Positions 52,442 to 61,270 of a DNA stretch of 64,000 nt are shown piece after piece. Both the position numbers and the translations under genes were made by a program. The notes beneath the pieces are model-generated. The model saw nothing but the letters and a program-made list of their open reading frames with translations, searched no databases and was not told where the DNA came from. The stretch is from Clostridiaceae bacterium. GTDB taxonomy: Bacteria > Bacillota > Clostridia > Lachnospirales > Lachnospiraceae. Where the stretch lies: assembly GCA_902363735.1 (NCBI GenBank), contig CABJBA010000004.1, positions 186,001-250,000 of the forward strand, written 5' to 3'. How positions within the stretch are numbered: position 1 is the first letter of the stretch; every line of letters begins with the position of its first letter.

Positions 52442-53821
52442 TTATTTTTTTAAATTTCCCACTAATTGATCGTATTCCGGAGCTGCCAGGAAATTGGTGA
52501 TTAAAATCAGTTCAGCTTCAGGATTGCTGCGGGCTGCTCTTTCTTTCAATTCCCGATGGGTCACTACGATCTGTGCATCCTTTGGAATAGAAGAAACAGG
52601 AGAATGAACTACTTCAATTTCTTCAAATCCGGCTGCTGTCAGTTTCTTTTTCAATACCGTAGCTCCCATGGCGCTGGAACCCATTCCGGCATCACAGGCA
52701 AACACTATTTTTTTGATATTTCCTGTATATGCTTCTTTCTTTTCTTCCTGATTGATTCCCTTGGATTCCTGTTTCATCTGTTTTACTTTTTCCTGGGAAT
52801 CTTCCAAATCCACTCCCTTTGCTGCAAACCGCAGAAGAGGAAGTGAAACAACGAAGGAAACTGCCGCTGCTACTGCAACACCTGCCAATACGCCAAGGTA
52901 TTCACCTCTTGGAGTCATTGCAAGAACTGCCAGAATGCTTCCAGGTGAGGCAGGAGAAGTAAGACCTATTCCAAAGAGCTGGAATACAAAGATTCCGCTG
53001 GCTCCTCCGGATATAACCGCTAAAAGTAAAAGAGGATTCATCAGGATATAGGGGAAATAAATTTCATGAATTCCGCCTAAAAAGTGGATAATAACTGCGC
53101 CAGGGGCTGAACTCTTAGCTGATCCTTTTCCTGCAAGGCAGTATGCCAGTAATACTCCAAGTCCCGGTCCCGGGTTGGCTTCAAGAAGGAAGAATATGGA
53201 TTTCCCCATTTCCTCTACCTGCTGAATTCCCATAGGAGAAAGAATTCCATGGTTTATGGCATTGTTAAGGAACAAAATCTTTGCAGGTTCAATGAAGATA
53301 CTGGCCAGGGGAAGCAGCCTGCGGTCCACGAAGAATCCAACTCCCGCCTCCATTATCTGATTCATGACTGTAACAACAGGTGCAACTCCCTTCAGTGCAA
53401 TAACTGTCAGGATGGCTCCGATAATGCCCAGAGAAAAGTTATTTACCAGCATTTCAAATCCCGCCGGAACTTTTCCTTCCGTTTTGCGGTCAAACTGCTT
53501 AATCACCCAGGCACTGACAGGTCCTACGATCATTGCGCCGATAAACATGGGGACACTGGAACCAACAATGACACCCATAGCTGAAATTGCGCCGATGACA
53601 CCACCCCGCTGTCCGTAAACTGCCGAACCGCCTGTATATGCAATTAAAAGAGGCAGCAACACCGAAGCCATAGGGGATACCAGAGCGCCGATCGTTTCAT
53701 TCGGATACCAGCCTGTTGGAATAAACAGCGCCGTAATTAATCCCCATGCAATAAATGCACCGATATTTGGCATTACCATACCGCTTAAAAAGCGGCCAAA
53801 TACTTGTATTTTATCCTTCAT
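52442..53821 (-). CDS. PTS EIICB, mannitol family (first copy)
   Basis: A 459-residue permease with the MtlA-type opening KDKIQVFGRFLSGMVMPNIGAF, NNAINHGILSPMG, EANPGPGLGVLLAYC and LGGIHEIYFPYIL in EIIC, then a charged linker and EIIB with the Cys in VFACDAGMGSSAMGATVL (about residue 380). The mannitol enzyme of enterics has the same EIIC/EIIB plan plus a fused EIIA, which here is a separate gene. The ATG at 53821 is 7 nt after GAGGG; an ATG two codons earlier abuts the site. It is the first gene of the operon. Confidence 0.93.
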   Translation of the reverse strand: MKDKIQVFGRFLSGMVMPNIGAFIAWGLITALFIPTGWYPNETIGALVSPMASVLLPLLIAYTGGSAVYGQRGGVIGAISAMGVIVGSSVPMFIGAMIVGPVSAWVIKQFDRKTEGKVPAGFEMLVNNFSLGIIGAILTVIALKGVAPVVTVMNQIMEAGVGFFVDRRLLPLASIFIEPAKILFLNNAINHGILSPMGIQQVEEMGKSIFFLLEANPGPGLGVLLAYCLAGKGSAKSSAPGAVIIHFLGGIHEIYFPYILMNPLLLLAVISGGASGIFVFQLFGIGLTSPASPGSILAVLAMTPRGEYLGVLAGVAVAAAVSFVVSLPLLRFAAKGVDLEDSQEKVKQMKQESKGINQEEKKEAYTGNIKKIVFACDAGMGSSAMGATVLKKKLTAAGFEEIEVVHSPVSSIPKDAQIVVTHRELKERAARSNPEAELILITNFLAAPEYDQLVGNLKK

Positions 53822-53905
53822 ATACATACCCTCACTTCATTATATAGTATTACTTCGTAATACATGTAAGGTATGATTGGCCAATCAATTCCTTTTGATA
53901 TTCTT

Positions 53906-53977
53906 ATTATAACTAATAAATGCAGCAGATTTCAACACGAAGAAACAGAGATTTGGCGCTAGTTTTAGTGCCAAATC
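53906..53977 (-). promoter_or_regulatory. promoter and activator box of the PTS operon
   Basis: On the minus strand: ATTTGGC-N12-GCCAAAT (53976-53951, inside a 12-bp-arm palindrome 53950-53977), 15 nt, TTGAAA (53935-53930), 18 nt, TATAAT (53911-53906). The box abuts the -35 as expected for an MtlR-type activator. It matches the internal promoter before EIIA in order and spacing. Confidence 0.85.
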
Positions 53978-54040
53978 CTAAAAAGCATGAAAACCTGCAT
54001 ATGTCATATTCCTATGCTATAATCAAAAAGAGGTGAGCTT

Positions 54041-54949
54041 ATGAAAATAGACCGTCTAATTGGAATTATCACAATTCTTCTACAAAAAGAAAAAATAACG
54101 ATTCCTCAGTTAGCAGAGCGTTTTGAGGTTTCAGGCAGGACTATCCAGCGTGATATTGAGCATATATGTAAAGCCGGCATCCCTGTTGTTTCCATACAAG
54201 GATATGGAGGCGGGCTTTCTATTGCTGAAGGATATAAACTTGATAAAACCATTCTTACAAAAGAAGAGTTGCAGACTGTATTAACGGGTGTTAAAAGCAT
54301 GGACAGCATATTAAAAACTGCATATGGAAAAACTCTTATAGAAAAATTTTCAAACGGAAAAAATACTGTTTTAGCTAAACATGATATGATTTTAATTGAT
54401 TTGGCATCATGGTATCAAGACATTTTATCAGATAAAATAGAACAAATCAGACAGGCAATTTATAATCGGGAAAAACTGGTTTTTGCGTACTATTCTGACA
54501 AAGGTGAAAGTGAACGTATAATAGAACCCTATCTTATTATTTTTAAATGGTCAGCCTGGTATGTATATGGCTACTGTCTGACGAAAAACCAATACCGGCT
54601 TTTTAAATTAAATCGTCTATGGAAATTAAAAAACACAAAAACCACTTATATTCCACGCGATATTCCAAATGAGGACTTGGGTTTTGAAGAGTATTTCCAA
54701 ACAGAAAAAATCAAACTGACAGCCCTGTTTGACAAAAGCATAAAATACCGGCTGATTGAAGAATATGGACCGGAATCTTTTACCGTTTCTGAATCCGGAA
54801 AGCTGTTATTTCAGCGTTCCTTTTCTAATCCGGAGTATTTGCTGCAATGGATATTAAGCTTCGGGGATCGCATAAAGGTCATAGAGCCCTCCGAATTAAG
54901 ATTAAAAATCCAAAAACATGCAGAAAATATTTTAAGACAGTATGAGTAA
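54041..54949 (+). CDS. HTH-WYL transcriptional regulator (YafY type)
   Basis: A 302-residue regulator with a DeoR-like winged helix (ITIPQLAERFEVSGRTIQRD) and a WYL domain (about 140-220: RIIEPYLIIFKWSAWYVYGY) followed by a WCX-type C-terminal extension. Members sense small ligands or nucleic-acid ends and often control the adjacent gene, here a VOC protein 58 nt downstream. The ATG follows AGAGGTGAG, and a TATAAT lies about 25 nt upstream. Confidence 0.92.
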   Translation: MKIDRLIGIITILLQKEKITIPQLAERFEVSGRTIQRDIEHICKAGIPVVSIQGYGGGLSIAEGYKLDKTILTKEELQTVLTGVKSMDSILKTAYGKTLIEKFSNGKNTVLAKHDMILIDLASWYQDILSDKIEQIRQAIYNREKLVFAYYSDKGESERIIEPYLIIFKWSAWYVYGYCLTKNQYRLFKLNRLWKLKNTKTTYIPRDIPNEDLGFEEYFQTEKIKLTALFDKSIKYRLIEEYGPESFTVSESGKLLFQRSFSNPEYLLQWILSFGDRIKVIEPSELRLKIQKHAENILRQYE

Positions 54950-55007
54950 CAAGACATACTGTTGTCCGGTTGCTGCTGTTATACTGCATTAAAAAGGAGG
55001 AATTAAA

Positions 55008-55400
55008 ATGCTTAAACTAAATACAATCGGTTTGTTTGTAAATGATATGGAAACAATGGTTTCTTTCTACAGGGATGTAATGGGCATGAAAACAGATTGG
55101 ACAGGAGATGCAAATGCAGAATTATATTCTGACGAAGTTCGGTTAATTATGTTCAGCAGAAAAAATTTTGAAGCAATGACATCAAGAACATATACCTATC
55201 CCAGCGGAGTAAACGGTACAGTGGAATTAGCCTTTGATGTTGCGGATTTTGCGGAGGTCAATGCAGAGTATGAAAGAGTCTTAAATGCCGGTGCCACTCC
55301 TATATTCCCCCCTACAGATGAACCGTGGGGACAAAGGACAAGCTATGTTGCCGACCCGGATGGGAATTTAATTGAAATATCATCATTTGTTAAAGAATGA
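55008..55400 (+). CDS. VOC-family (glyoxalase/dioxygenase-like) protein
   Basis: A 130-residue single VOC module pair: NTIGLFVNDMETMVSFYRDV at the start and ADPDGNLIEISSFVKE at the end, with the terminal metal Glu in LIEI. The first metal ligand, usually His in the first strand, is not obvious. Possible roles are lyase, isomerase or drug binding. It follows the WYL regulator and may be its target. A strong AAGGAGG site precedes the ATG. Confidence 0.88.
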   Translation: MLKLNTIGLFVNDMETMVSFYRDVMGMKTDWTGDANAELYSDEVRLIMFSRKNFEAMTSRTYTYPSGVNGTVELAFDVADFAEVNAEYERVLNAGATPIFPPTDEPWGQRTSYVADPDGNLIEISSFVKE

Positions 55401-55480
55401 TAGGGATATGTATCACTTGAGGATTAATCTTAAGCCTGCTTAAACGACATCCTATAATCAGGTGTAGTATGGATTTGACT

Positions 55481-55505
55481 AACGGCGGCTTAACAAGCCG
55501 CCGTT
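55481..55505. terminator. terminator shared by convergent VOC and metK genes
   Basis: Perfect 11-bp stem AACGGCGGCTT / AAGCCGCCGTT (55481-55491 / 55495-55505) with a 3-nt loop. The T run on the plus strand is short (TTT), so it is moderately strong. Confidence 0.7.
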
Positions 55506-55521
55506 TCATCATCCATGAGGA

Positions 55522-56709
55522 TTATAAATATTCTTTTAAAAGAGATACCTTGTCAAGCTTTTCCCAAGGCAAGTCTAAATCATTTCTTCCAAAATGGCCA
55601 TAAGCGGCAGTCTGCTTATAAATCGGACGGCGTAAATCCAGCATCTTAATGATTCCTGCAGGACGCAGGTCAAAGTTCTGGCGAATAATTCCCACCAGCT
55701 TTTCATTGCTTAATTTTCCTGTTCCAAAGGTATCTACCATGATGGAGGTAGGGTGAGCCACACCAATTGCATAAGAAAGCTGAATCTCACACTTATCTGC
55801 CAGTCCTGCTGCCACAATATTCTTTGCCACATAGCGGGCCGCATAAGCTGCGGAACGGTCAACCTTGGTGCAGTCCTTTCCGGAAAATGCTCCGCCGCCG
55901 TGACGGGCATAGCCGCCGTAGGTGTCCACGATGATCTTGCGTCCTGTCAATCCGCTGTCGCCGTGAGGGCCGCCGATAACAAAACGTCCGGTGGGATTAA
56001 TGAAGAATTTTGTATTCTCATCTACCAATTTTGCCGGGATAATCTGGTCAAATACAAATTCTTTAATATCTTTGTGAATCTGTTCCTGACTAACTTCTTC
56101 GTCATGCTGGGTGGATAAAACCACTGCATCTAAGCGGAAAGGTACTCCATTTTCATCGTATTCTACCGTAACCTGAGTCTTTCCATCAGGACGGAGATAA
56201 GTCAGCGTTCCATCTTTACGAATCTTTGTAAGCTGGAGAGCCAGCTTGTGGGCAAGAGAGATTGGGTAGGGCATATATTCTTCGGTCTCATTGCTGGCAA
56301 AACCAAACATCATTCCCTGATCTCCGGCTCCTATGGCATCGATCTCTTCATCAGACATCTTATTTTCTTTTGCTTCCAAGGCACGGTCAACTCCTAAGGC
56401 AATGTCCTTAGACTGTTCATCGAGAGCTACCACTACGCCGCAGGTATCGCAGTCAAAACCGTATTTGGCACGGTCATAACCGATTTCTCTTACGGTTTCT
56501 CTAACTACTTTCTGGATGTCAACATAGGCATGGGTGGTGATTTCTCCCATAACCATAACAAGGCCGGTGGTTGTGGCTGTTTCGCATGCTACCCGGCTCA
56601 TGGGATCCTGCTCTAACATTGCATCAAGGATTGCATCAGAAATCTGATCGCACATTTTGTCTGGGTGTCCCTCTGTAACGGACTCAGATGTAAATAATAA
56701 TTTTTCCAT
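55522..56709 (-). CDS. metK: S-adenosylmethionine synthetase
   Basis: A 395-residue methionine adenosyltransferase (ATP + methionine to SAM, phosphate and diphosphate). Hallmarks are [21 protein letters not shown] at the N-terminus (His in GHPDK), [12 protein letters not shown], and [20 protein letters not shown]. Length is normal. It is controlled by a SAM-I riboswitch 40-220 nt upstream, which closes feedback on its own product. Confidence 0.98.
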   Translation of the reverse strand: MEKLLFTSESVTEGHPDKMCDQISDAILDAMLEQDPMSRVACETATTTGLVMVMGEITTHAYVDIQKVVRETVREIGYDRAKYGFDCDTCGVVVALDEQSKDIALGVDRALEAKENKMSDEEIDAIGAGDQGMMFGFASNETEEYMPYPISLAHKLALQLTKIRKDGTLTYLRPDGKTQVTVEYDENGVPFRLDAVVLSTQHDEEVSQEQIHKDIKEFVFDQIIPAKLVDENTKFFINPTGRFVIGGPHGDSGLTGRKIIVDTYGGYARHGGGAFSGKDCTKVDRSAAYAARYVAKNIVAAGLADKCEIQLSYAIGVAHPTSIMVDTFGTGKLSNEKLVGIIRQNFDLRPAGIIKMLDLRRPIYKQTAAYGHFGRNDLDLPWEKLDKVSLLKEYL

Positions 56710-56745
56710 GTTGTCATTTCCTCCTTAATTTACATGGGGGATAAC

Positions 56746-56775
56746 AAAAAGAAAAGCCCGCAGCAACGCGGACTT
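56746..56775 (-). terminator. riboswitch-controlled terminator before metK
   Basis: Eight-pair stem (minus strand AAGTCCGC / GCGGGCTT; 56754-56761 with 56768-56775) followed by TTTTCTTTTTG. It lies between the SAM-I aptamer and metK and would form when SAM is bound. Confidence 0.88.
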
Positions 56776-56794
56776 GATTCAACAATGTATCAAA

Positions 56795-56927
56795 TCCTCT
56801 TATTGCTCGATTTCTCGCTCAGGCTGGCACCTTCCCACCGCTCCTTCTGGCTTAAATGCCATCATTCCGGTTGGGGTTGCCGTGACTTCATAGATCCTTT
56901 GTATCTCCATCACTCTGAATAAGGGAT
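56795..56927 (-). promoter_or_regulatory. SAM-I (S-box) riboswitch aptamer
   Basis: The minus strand shows the conserved pieces in order: CTTATTCAGAGTGATGGAG, ATGAAGTC.CGGCAACC, AAGGTGCCA, and GAGCAATAAGAGG closing the P1 helix (AATAAG 56799-56804 with CTTATT 56918-56923). Position directly before the metK terminator confirms an S-box that shuts off metK at high SAM. Confidence 0.92.
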
Positions 56928-56931
56928 ATTA

Positions 56932-57634
56932 CGTACTTTTCATTTGTTATTCAATTATAGGTATTCTTATTGCACTTACATTCTAGCGTATTTAAAAATA
57001 GCTGTCAAGGGAATTCTTAACCTTCTTTTTTCTCTGGAAATACCAGTAATTTGGCTGAAACAAAAACGTTTGGTTATAGTTGACTGAGGTTCTTATGAGA
57101 TATTGAGAAATTAAATCACTTTGATATTTGGCAGTATCATGGTAATAGGCTTATATTGTAGTTTTCTATTATGAATATGGCTGCTGAACCTGTCGGACCT
57201 GAGGGGATAGTAATACTGACTATTCTTCAAAGAAAATCTTATTCTTTTTCGGGAGTTCAAATATATTAAAGTAAATATTTTAACCTTTTATCAGGATATT
57301 ACAATGAATTCATTATAATAAATAACCCGTCTTGGTATAAAGTATTATAACTTTACTTTGAAGTAATAAATATTTTAATTATCTTATTTTTATTATATAG
57401 ACAGCACACTACTGTACATTTTTTTCTAATTTTCTAGCATAGTCCATTCTTTACATTGAATTAAGAATTTCCTCTAATAAGTCACGTTCAGCTAAATTGA
57501 AAAGCTTTTAACGAAGGAATTATATTTTGAAAAAATAAGTTCTCAAGCAACGAAAAAATCAGATTAATTCTTTTTGAATATAATACATTAGGCGTTAAAT
57601 TAACGCTATTAAATAATATATAGGAGGAAGCTTT
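56932..57634. other. AT-rich region upstream of the collagen-like gene
   Basis: No gene is supported. Near the right end are TATAAT (57579-57584), an inverted repeat GCGTTAA-A-TTAACGC (57592-57606) where a start site or operator would be, and the ribosome site AGGAGG (57622-57627). I could not assign a sporulation sigma factor to this promoter. Confidence 0.4.
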
Positions 57635-58816
57635 ATGCATTTCGAGAAACCTCAAGAAATGAATATATGCAATTGTAGTAATACAAAAACATGTTCATGT
57701 AATAAATGCTCCAATCAAGATACAAACCGTAACTCCTGCACTTGTAACTGCTGTCGTTGCATAGGACCTACTGGACCTACTGGACCTACTGGACCCGCTG
57801 GTGCTCAAGGCGTGGCCGGGCCTACCGGACCTACCGGGCCTGCGGGCGCTCAGGGCGTGGCCGGGCCTACTGGTCCTACCGGACCTGCCGGCGCTCAGGG
57901 CGTGGCCGGGCCTACTGGGCCTGCTGGACCTACCGGACCCGCTGGTGCTCAAGGCATAGCCGGGCCTACCGGACCTGCCGGCGCTCAGGGCGTGGCCGGG
58001 CCTACTGGGCCTGCTGGACCTACCGGACCCGCTGGTGCTCAAGGCATAGCCGGGCCTACCGGACCTGCCGGCGCTCAAGGCGTGGCCGGGCCTACTGGAC
58101 CTACCGGACCCGCCGGCGCTCAAGGCGTGGCCGGGCCTACTGGGCCTACCGGACCTGCCGGCGCTCAAGGCGTAGCCGGACCTACTGGACCTACCGGACC
58201 TGCCGGCGCTCAAGGCGTAGCCGGGCCTACTGGACCTACCGGACCTGCCGGCGCTCAAGGCGTAGCCGGGCCTACTGGACCTACCGGACCTGCCGGCGCT
58301 CAAGGCGTAGCCGGGCCTACTGGACCTACCGGACCTGCCGGCGCTCAAGGCGTAGCCGGCCCTACTGGACCTACCGGACCTGCCGGCGCTCAAGGCGTAG
58401 CCGGACCTACTGGACCTACCGGGCCTGCGGGTGCTCAAGGCGTGGCCGGACCTACTGGACCTACCGGGCCTGCCGGCGCTCAAGGCGTAGCCGGACCTAC
58501 TGGGCCTACCGGGCCTGCGGGTGCTCAAGGCGTGGCCGGACCTACTGGGCCTACCGGACCTGCGGGTGCTCAAGGCGTGGCCGGACCTACTGGGCCTACC
58601 GGCCCTGCGGGTGCTCAAGGCGTGGCCGGACCTACTGGGCCTACCGGACCTGCGGGTGCTCAAGGCGTGGCCGGCCCTACTGGGCCTACCGGGCCTGCGG
58701 GTGCTCAAGGCGTGGCCGGCCCTACTGGGCCTACCGGACCTGCGGGTGCTCAAGGCGTAGCCGGCCCTACTGGGCCTGCTGGTGTCAAGATAGGACTAAA
58801 AATACTTATGGGCTGA
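57635..58816 (+). CDS. collagen-like surface/exosporium protein with cysteine-rich head
   Basis: A 393-residue protein. Residues 1-43 include ten Cys ([15 protein letters not shown] ... CTCNCCRC), suited to disulfide cross-linking into a coat. From residue 44 to 383 it is pure Gly-X-Y ([15 protein letters not shown] units), which form collagen triple helices. It ends with ten ordinary residues ([10 protein letters not shown]), without the globular domain that usually starts trimer folding in BclA-type proteins; a frame shift may have removed it. No signal peptide, as in spore-surface proteins. AGGAGG lies 8 nt before the ATG. Base composition is far more GC-rich than the flanks because of the repeats. 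Confidence 0.85.
   Translation: MHFEKPQEMNICNCSNTKTCSCNKCSNQDTNRNSCTCNCCRCIGPTGPTGPTGPAGAQGVAGPTGPTGPAGAQGVAGPTGPTGPAGAQGVAGPTGPAGPTGPAGAQGIAGPTGPAGAQGVAGPTGPAGPTGPAGAQGIAGPTGPAGAQGVAGPTGPTGPAGAQGVAGPTGPTGPAGAQGVAGPTGPTGPAGAQGVAGPTGPTGPAGAQGVAGPTGPTGPAGAQGVAGPTGPTGPAGAQGVAGPTGPTGPAGAQGVAGPTGPTGPAGAQGVAGPTGPTGPAGAQGVAGPTGPTGPAGAQGVAGPTGPTGPAGAQGVAGPTGPTGPAGAQGVAGPTGPTGPAGAQGVAGPTGPTGPAGAQGVAGPTGPTGPAGAQGVAGPTGPAGVKIGLKILMG
57764..58783 (+). repeat. tandem repeats coding for Gly-X-Y
   Basis: Layered structure read directly: one 54-bp unit (57764), two 45-bp units (57818, 57863), two copies of a 90-bp higher-order unit (57908-58087), then 15 tandem 45-bp units (58088-58762) and a 21-bp partial. 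Units differ only at a few third-codon positions (for example GTGGCC/GTAGCC, GGGCCT/GGACCT), and blocks of the same variant cluster, a sign of recent unequal exchange or slippage. Confidence 0.95.
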
Positions 58817-59357
58817 TTTACTTATTGCTTATTAACAGGGAAATCCTTCCTTCAGCTATAATATTACCAACGCAAGCAGTTTTGAAATAGTTGAAGGGGA
58901 GCAAAAATTATACATTCGATGTCAGCTTTTTTTATCTTTTTATGATAATGCAAGAAAATCACTTTGATAACCTTAATTATAAATAATACATTACATCATT
59001 CCTTTATACAGTTCTGCCAATTGTCCAACCCTTGGCCGGTAAAAAAATCCTAACCTTTAAACAACTGTTGGTTCGTTCTAATCTCGGAATATGTTTTTGG
59101 GCTATAGAATTATTACCGGAACCAATAAATCAGTTAAGATTTATCCCACACAAAGAACAAATTATTGTCAAATTTATTATAATCTGGGACGAACTTAATT
59201 AACCGCCTCAGCATCATCAGTTTATTGAATATATAAAAGGGAGACTGATATAATTAAAAAAAAGTGAAGCAAACACAATACAAAATGAACCTTTAGTTAT
59301 CAAACTCCTTTGTATGAGATGTATTCAAATATTTTTACAATACTTTATTTTCTTAAT
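58817..59357. other. non-coding stretch with a possible lost tail domain
   Basis: No intact gene. A 43-codon open stretch at 58836-58967, plus strand, one frame off the collagen gene, reads FSYNITNASSFEIVEGEQ and KLYIRCQLFLSFYDNARKSL. It could be the remains of the collagen protein's C-terminal domain, but I cannot match it to a family. The rest has stops in all frames and only AT-rich sequence. Confidence 0.35.
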
Positions 59358-59530
59358 TTATAAATAGCAGCATTTTTTATCTTTTTTCTTTATATATCTT
59401 TCTATTTCCTGCTTTGCTGGAATGGATGGTGATGCGCCATGCCGCGATACCGCAATTGCTGCAGCCTTTGCAGCAAAGTCCAAAGCTTTATCAATTTCCA
59501 TTCCCTGTAGCAGTCCGCCAACTTGTACAG
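59358..59530 (-). pseudogene. 3' fragment of a PfkB-family sugar kinase gene
   Basis: The minus strand reads VGGLLQGMEIDKALDFA followed by AAAIAVSRHGASPSIP and KQEIERYIKKK, then a stop at 59358. 'A(A/S)A.A.SR.GA.PSIP...EI' is the C-terminal signature of PfkB-type sugar kinases. The catalytic part and start are missing: upstream the frame runs into group II intron sequence. It is a dead gene end. Confidence 0.8.
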
Positions 59531-59708
59531 CAGTCTTATTCTTAACTGTAGCCTGATGTGATTTCTGTTCGTCAGACCTGAGATTTACCGTCCGCTTTCC
59601 TTAAGATTCGCAATCACTCACGACACCCTTGCCATTGGCTATGTCTTTCCCACCACTAGGGCAACCTGGGGACTTTAACCCTTAAGATTGTACCCATGCT
59701 GGGCACAC
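59531..59708 (-). mobile_element. 5' fragment of a bacterial group II intron
   Basis: The minus strand starts GTGTGCCCAGCATGG, the conserved group II intron 5' end, and continues with the domain I stretch AGTGGTGGGAAAGACATAGC and GGCAAGGGTGTCGTGAG. No reverse transcriptase gene, domain V or 3' end follows; the sequence runs into the PfkB fragment near 59531 (exact junction uncertain). The 5' end lies 3 nt beyond the stem of the transporter gene's terminator, the sort of site preferred by class C introns. Confidence 0.8.
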
Positions 59709-59747
59709 CATAAAAGTAGACACAGCGATATCACTGTGTCTACTTTT
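59709..59747 (-). terminator. terminator of the GPH symporter operon
   Basis: Perfect 14-bp stem AAAAGTAGACACAG (59712-59725) / CTGTGTCTACTTTT (59734-59747), loop 8 nt, overlapping the end of the transporter stop codon region. The intron fragment follows immediately. Confidence 0.85.
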
Positions 59748-59748
59748 G

Positions 59749-61230
59749 TTAGCTCTCGCTTCCTTCAGGAAACTTTTCAATTTCTGCCGCTTTTTCCTTA
59801 ATTCCTTGAATTTCAAGTTGAATTTCTTTCATTTTCTCATCATTCAACGGATAGAATTTCATTGCAATAATCGAGCAAACACAACCAATAATGGTGCTTG
59901 CAAACATCATCATCATTATTACATTTGTGAATTTGCTGCTTAGGAACTGGTCTACCGGGATGGCCCCCTTACTATAACCGGCATAAACCAGCGCTGCACC
60001 GATTGCCAGGTTGCTTAACGACGACAGGGCTTTGTCGATAAAATTGTAAACGGTCGTAACCATGCCAGGAATGAATTTACCAGTCCGAAGCACTTCGTAG
60101 TCAGCGCAGTCAGCAATCATAGTTTGCACTATGGTGCCGCCGCCGCCAATAACGGCCTTTTGAATGTAATAAACCACCATAAATATAACCAATAGGGTAA
60201 AGGGCAAATTGCCTTGGTGTTGATTAATGCTCGGTGTAAATATCAGCAGTACTGCCGATGTTATAATCGTTATCCAGCACGAGATCACATAAGATTTTTT
60301 CATGCAGGTTTTAACGGCTAAAGAGCCAAACAGAACTGCTGCAATTAGCAGACCCGGAATGGAGTACAGCGACATTTTTCCATTCCAGGCGGTATGCCGG
60401 AATAGGTTAGAGAATAGATAAACCGACATACCCGTGTTTGCAAGTTGGGCAATTTTGTCAGATGCGGCTGATACAATGATCAATTGCACAGGCTTGTTGT
60501 GCAATAAGATATCAAAGGTATCGGTAATCTTGATTTTAGGGCCTTTTTCGCTTAGACGATAATATTTTCTGTTGTCCTTCTCGCTCATGCCGATAATTGG
60601 TAGAAACGTAAGCACTAGTGATGCAAGACCACAGTATAAAATTGCTTTTTTCCAAAATTCCGGTTCAACCAAGCCACCAGGGTAATTGACAAGGAGAACC
60701 GACATCAAAAAGAATGTTACCACATTGATGAGACCAGTTGTTAAGAACGAGGAATATACAGCAACAAGTGGGCGCTGTTTTGGATCATTGGTCATAATCG
60801 CCTGACCCGCTGAGGTAACAACGCCTTGTGCAGTATAGCCCAGCACGTAAATAAAATACATCGCAGCGGTATAAATGTATTTTGCTGTATCGCCCCAGCC
60901 ACTTGGGGTATTGAACAGCAGCATCACAGAGACAAACATTGTAATATTGCCAAACAACATAAATGGCCTGTATTTTCCGAATTTTGTATCGATTTTATCC
61001 AAAAGGAAGCCAAAAACGGGGTCAGTAATACCGTCAAAAATTCTCATACCGGTTGCAATTGCGCCAACTACAAGTGCGGATAAACCTAAGATGTTTTGGG
61101 TAAAGAAGGCATAGTAACCCATTAATACCATATAAATACACTTGGTTGCATTGTTCATTGCAAAGAAAACAAGCTGCCAGTTTTTTGAACGTACATAATG
61201 AATTGTATCCTTAGAAGCATTATCGTTCAT
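59749..61230 (-). CDS. GPH-family (glycoside-pentoside-hexuronide) sugar:cation symporter
   Basis: A 493-residue membrane protein with about twelve helices. The family signature between helices 2 and 3 is RIFDGITDPVFGFLLDKIDT with KFGKYRPFMLFG next to it. It lacks a C-terminal EIIA-like domain. It carries a sugar or glycoside together with Na+ or H+. It is the last gene of an operon with a VOC protein and two sugar isomerase/epimerases. AGGAGG precedes the ATG. Confidence 0.93.
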   Translation of the reverse strand: MNDNASKDTIHYVRSKNWQLVFFAMNNATKCIYMVLMGYYAFFTQNILGLSALVVGAIATGMRIFDGITDPVFGFLLDKIDTKFGKYRPFMLFGNITMFVSVMLLFNTPSGWGDTAKYIYTAAMYFIYVLGYTAQGVVTSAGQAIMTNDPKQRPLVAVYSSFLTTGLINVVTFFLMSVLLVNYPGGLVEPEFWKKAILYCGLASLVLTFLPIIGMSEKDNRKYYRLSEKGPKIKITDTFDILLHNKPVQLIIVSAASDKIAQLANTGMSVYLFSNLFRHTAWNGKMSLYSIPGLLIAAVLFGSLAVKTCMKKSYVISCWITIITSAVLLIFTPSINQHQGNLPFTLLVIFMVVYYIQKAVIGGGGTIVQTMIADCADYEVLRTGKFIPGMVTTVYNFIDKALSSLSNLAIGAALVYAGYSKGAIPVDQFLSSKFTNVIMMMMFASTIIGCVCSIIAMKFYPLNDEKMKEIQLEIQGIKEKAAEIEKFPEGSES

Positions 61231-61270
61231 GATTTTTTCCTCCTGTTATTTACATCTCAACGTACAAAGT

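Noticed and set aside
57695..58753. Long antisense and out-of-frame ORFs across the collagen-like gene
   Set aside because: They arise because the 45-bp repeat has no stops in other frames; their products are low-complexity mirror peptides and have no ribosome site.
57764..58783. Regular repeats resembling a CRISPR array
   Set aside because: The units are contiguous with no unique spacers and encode Gly-X-Y in frame.
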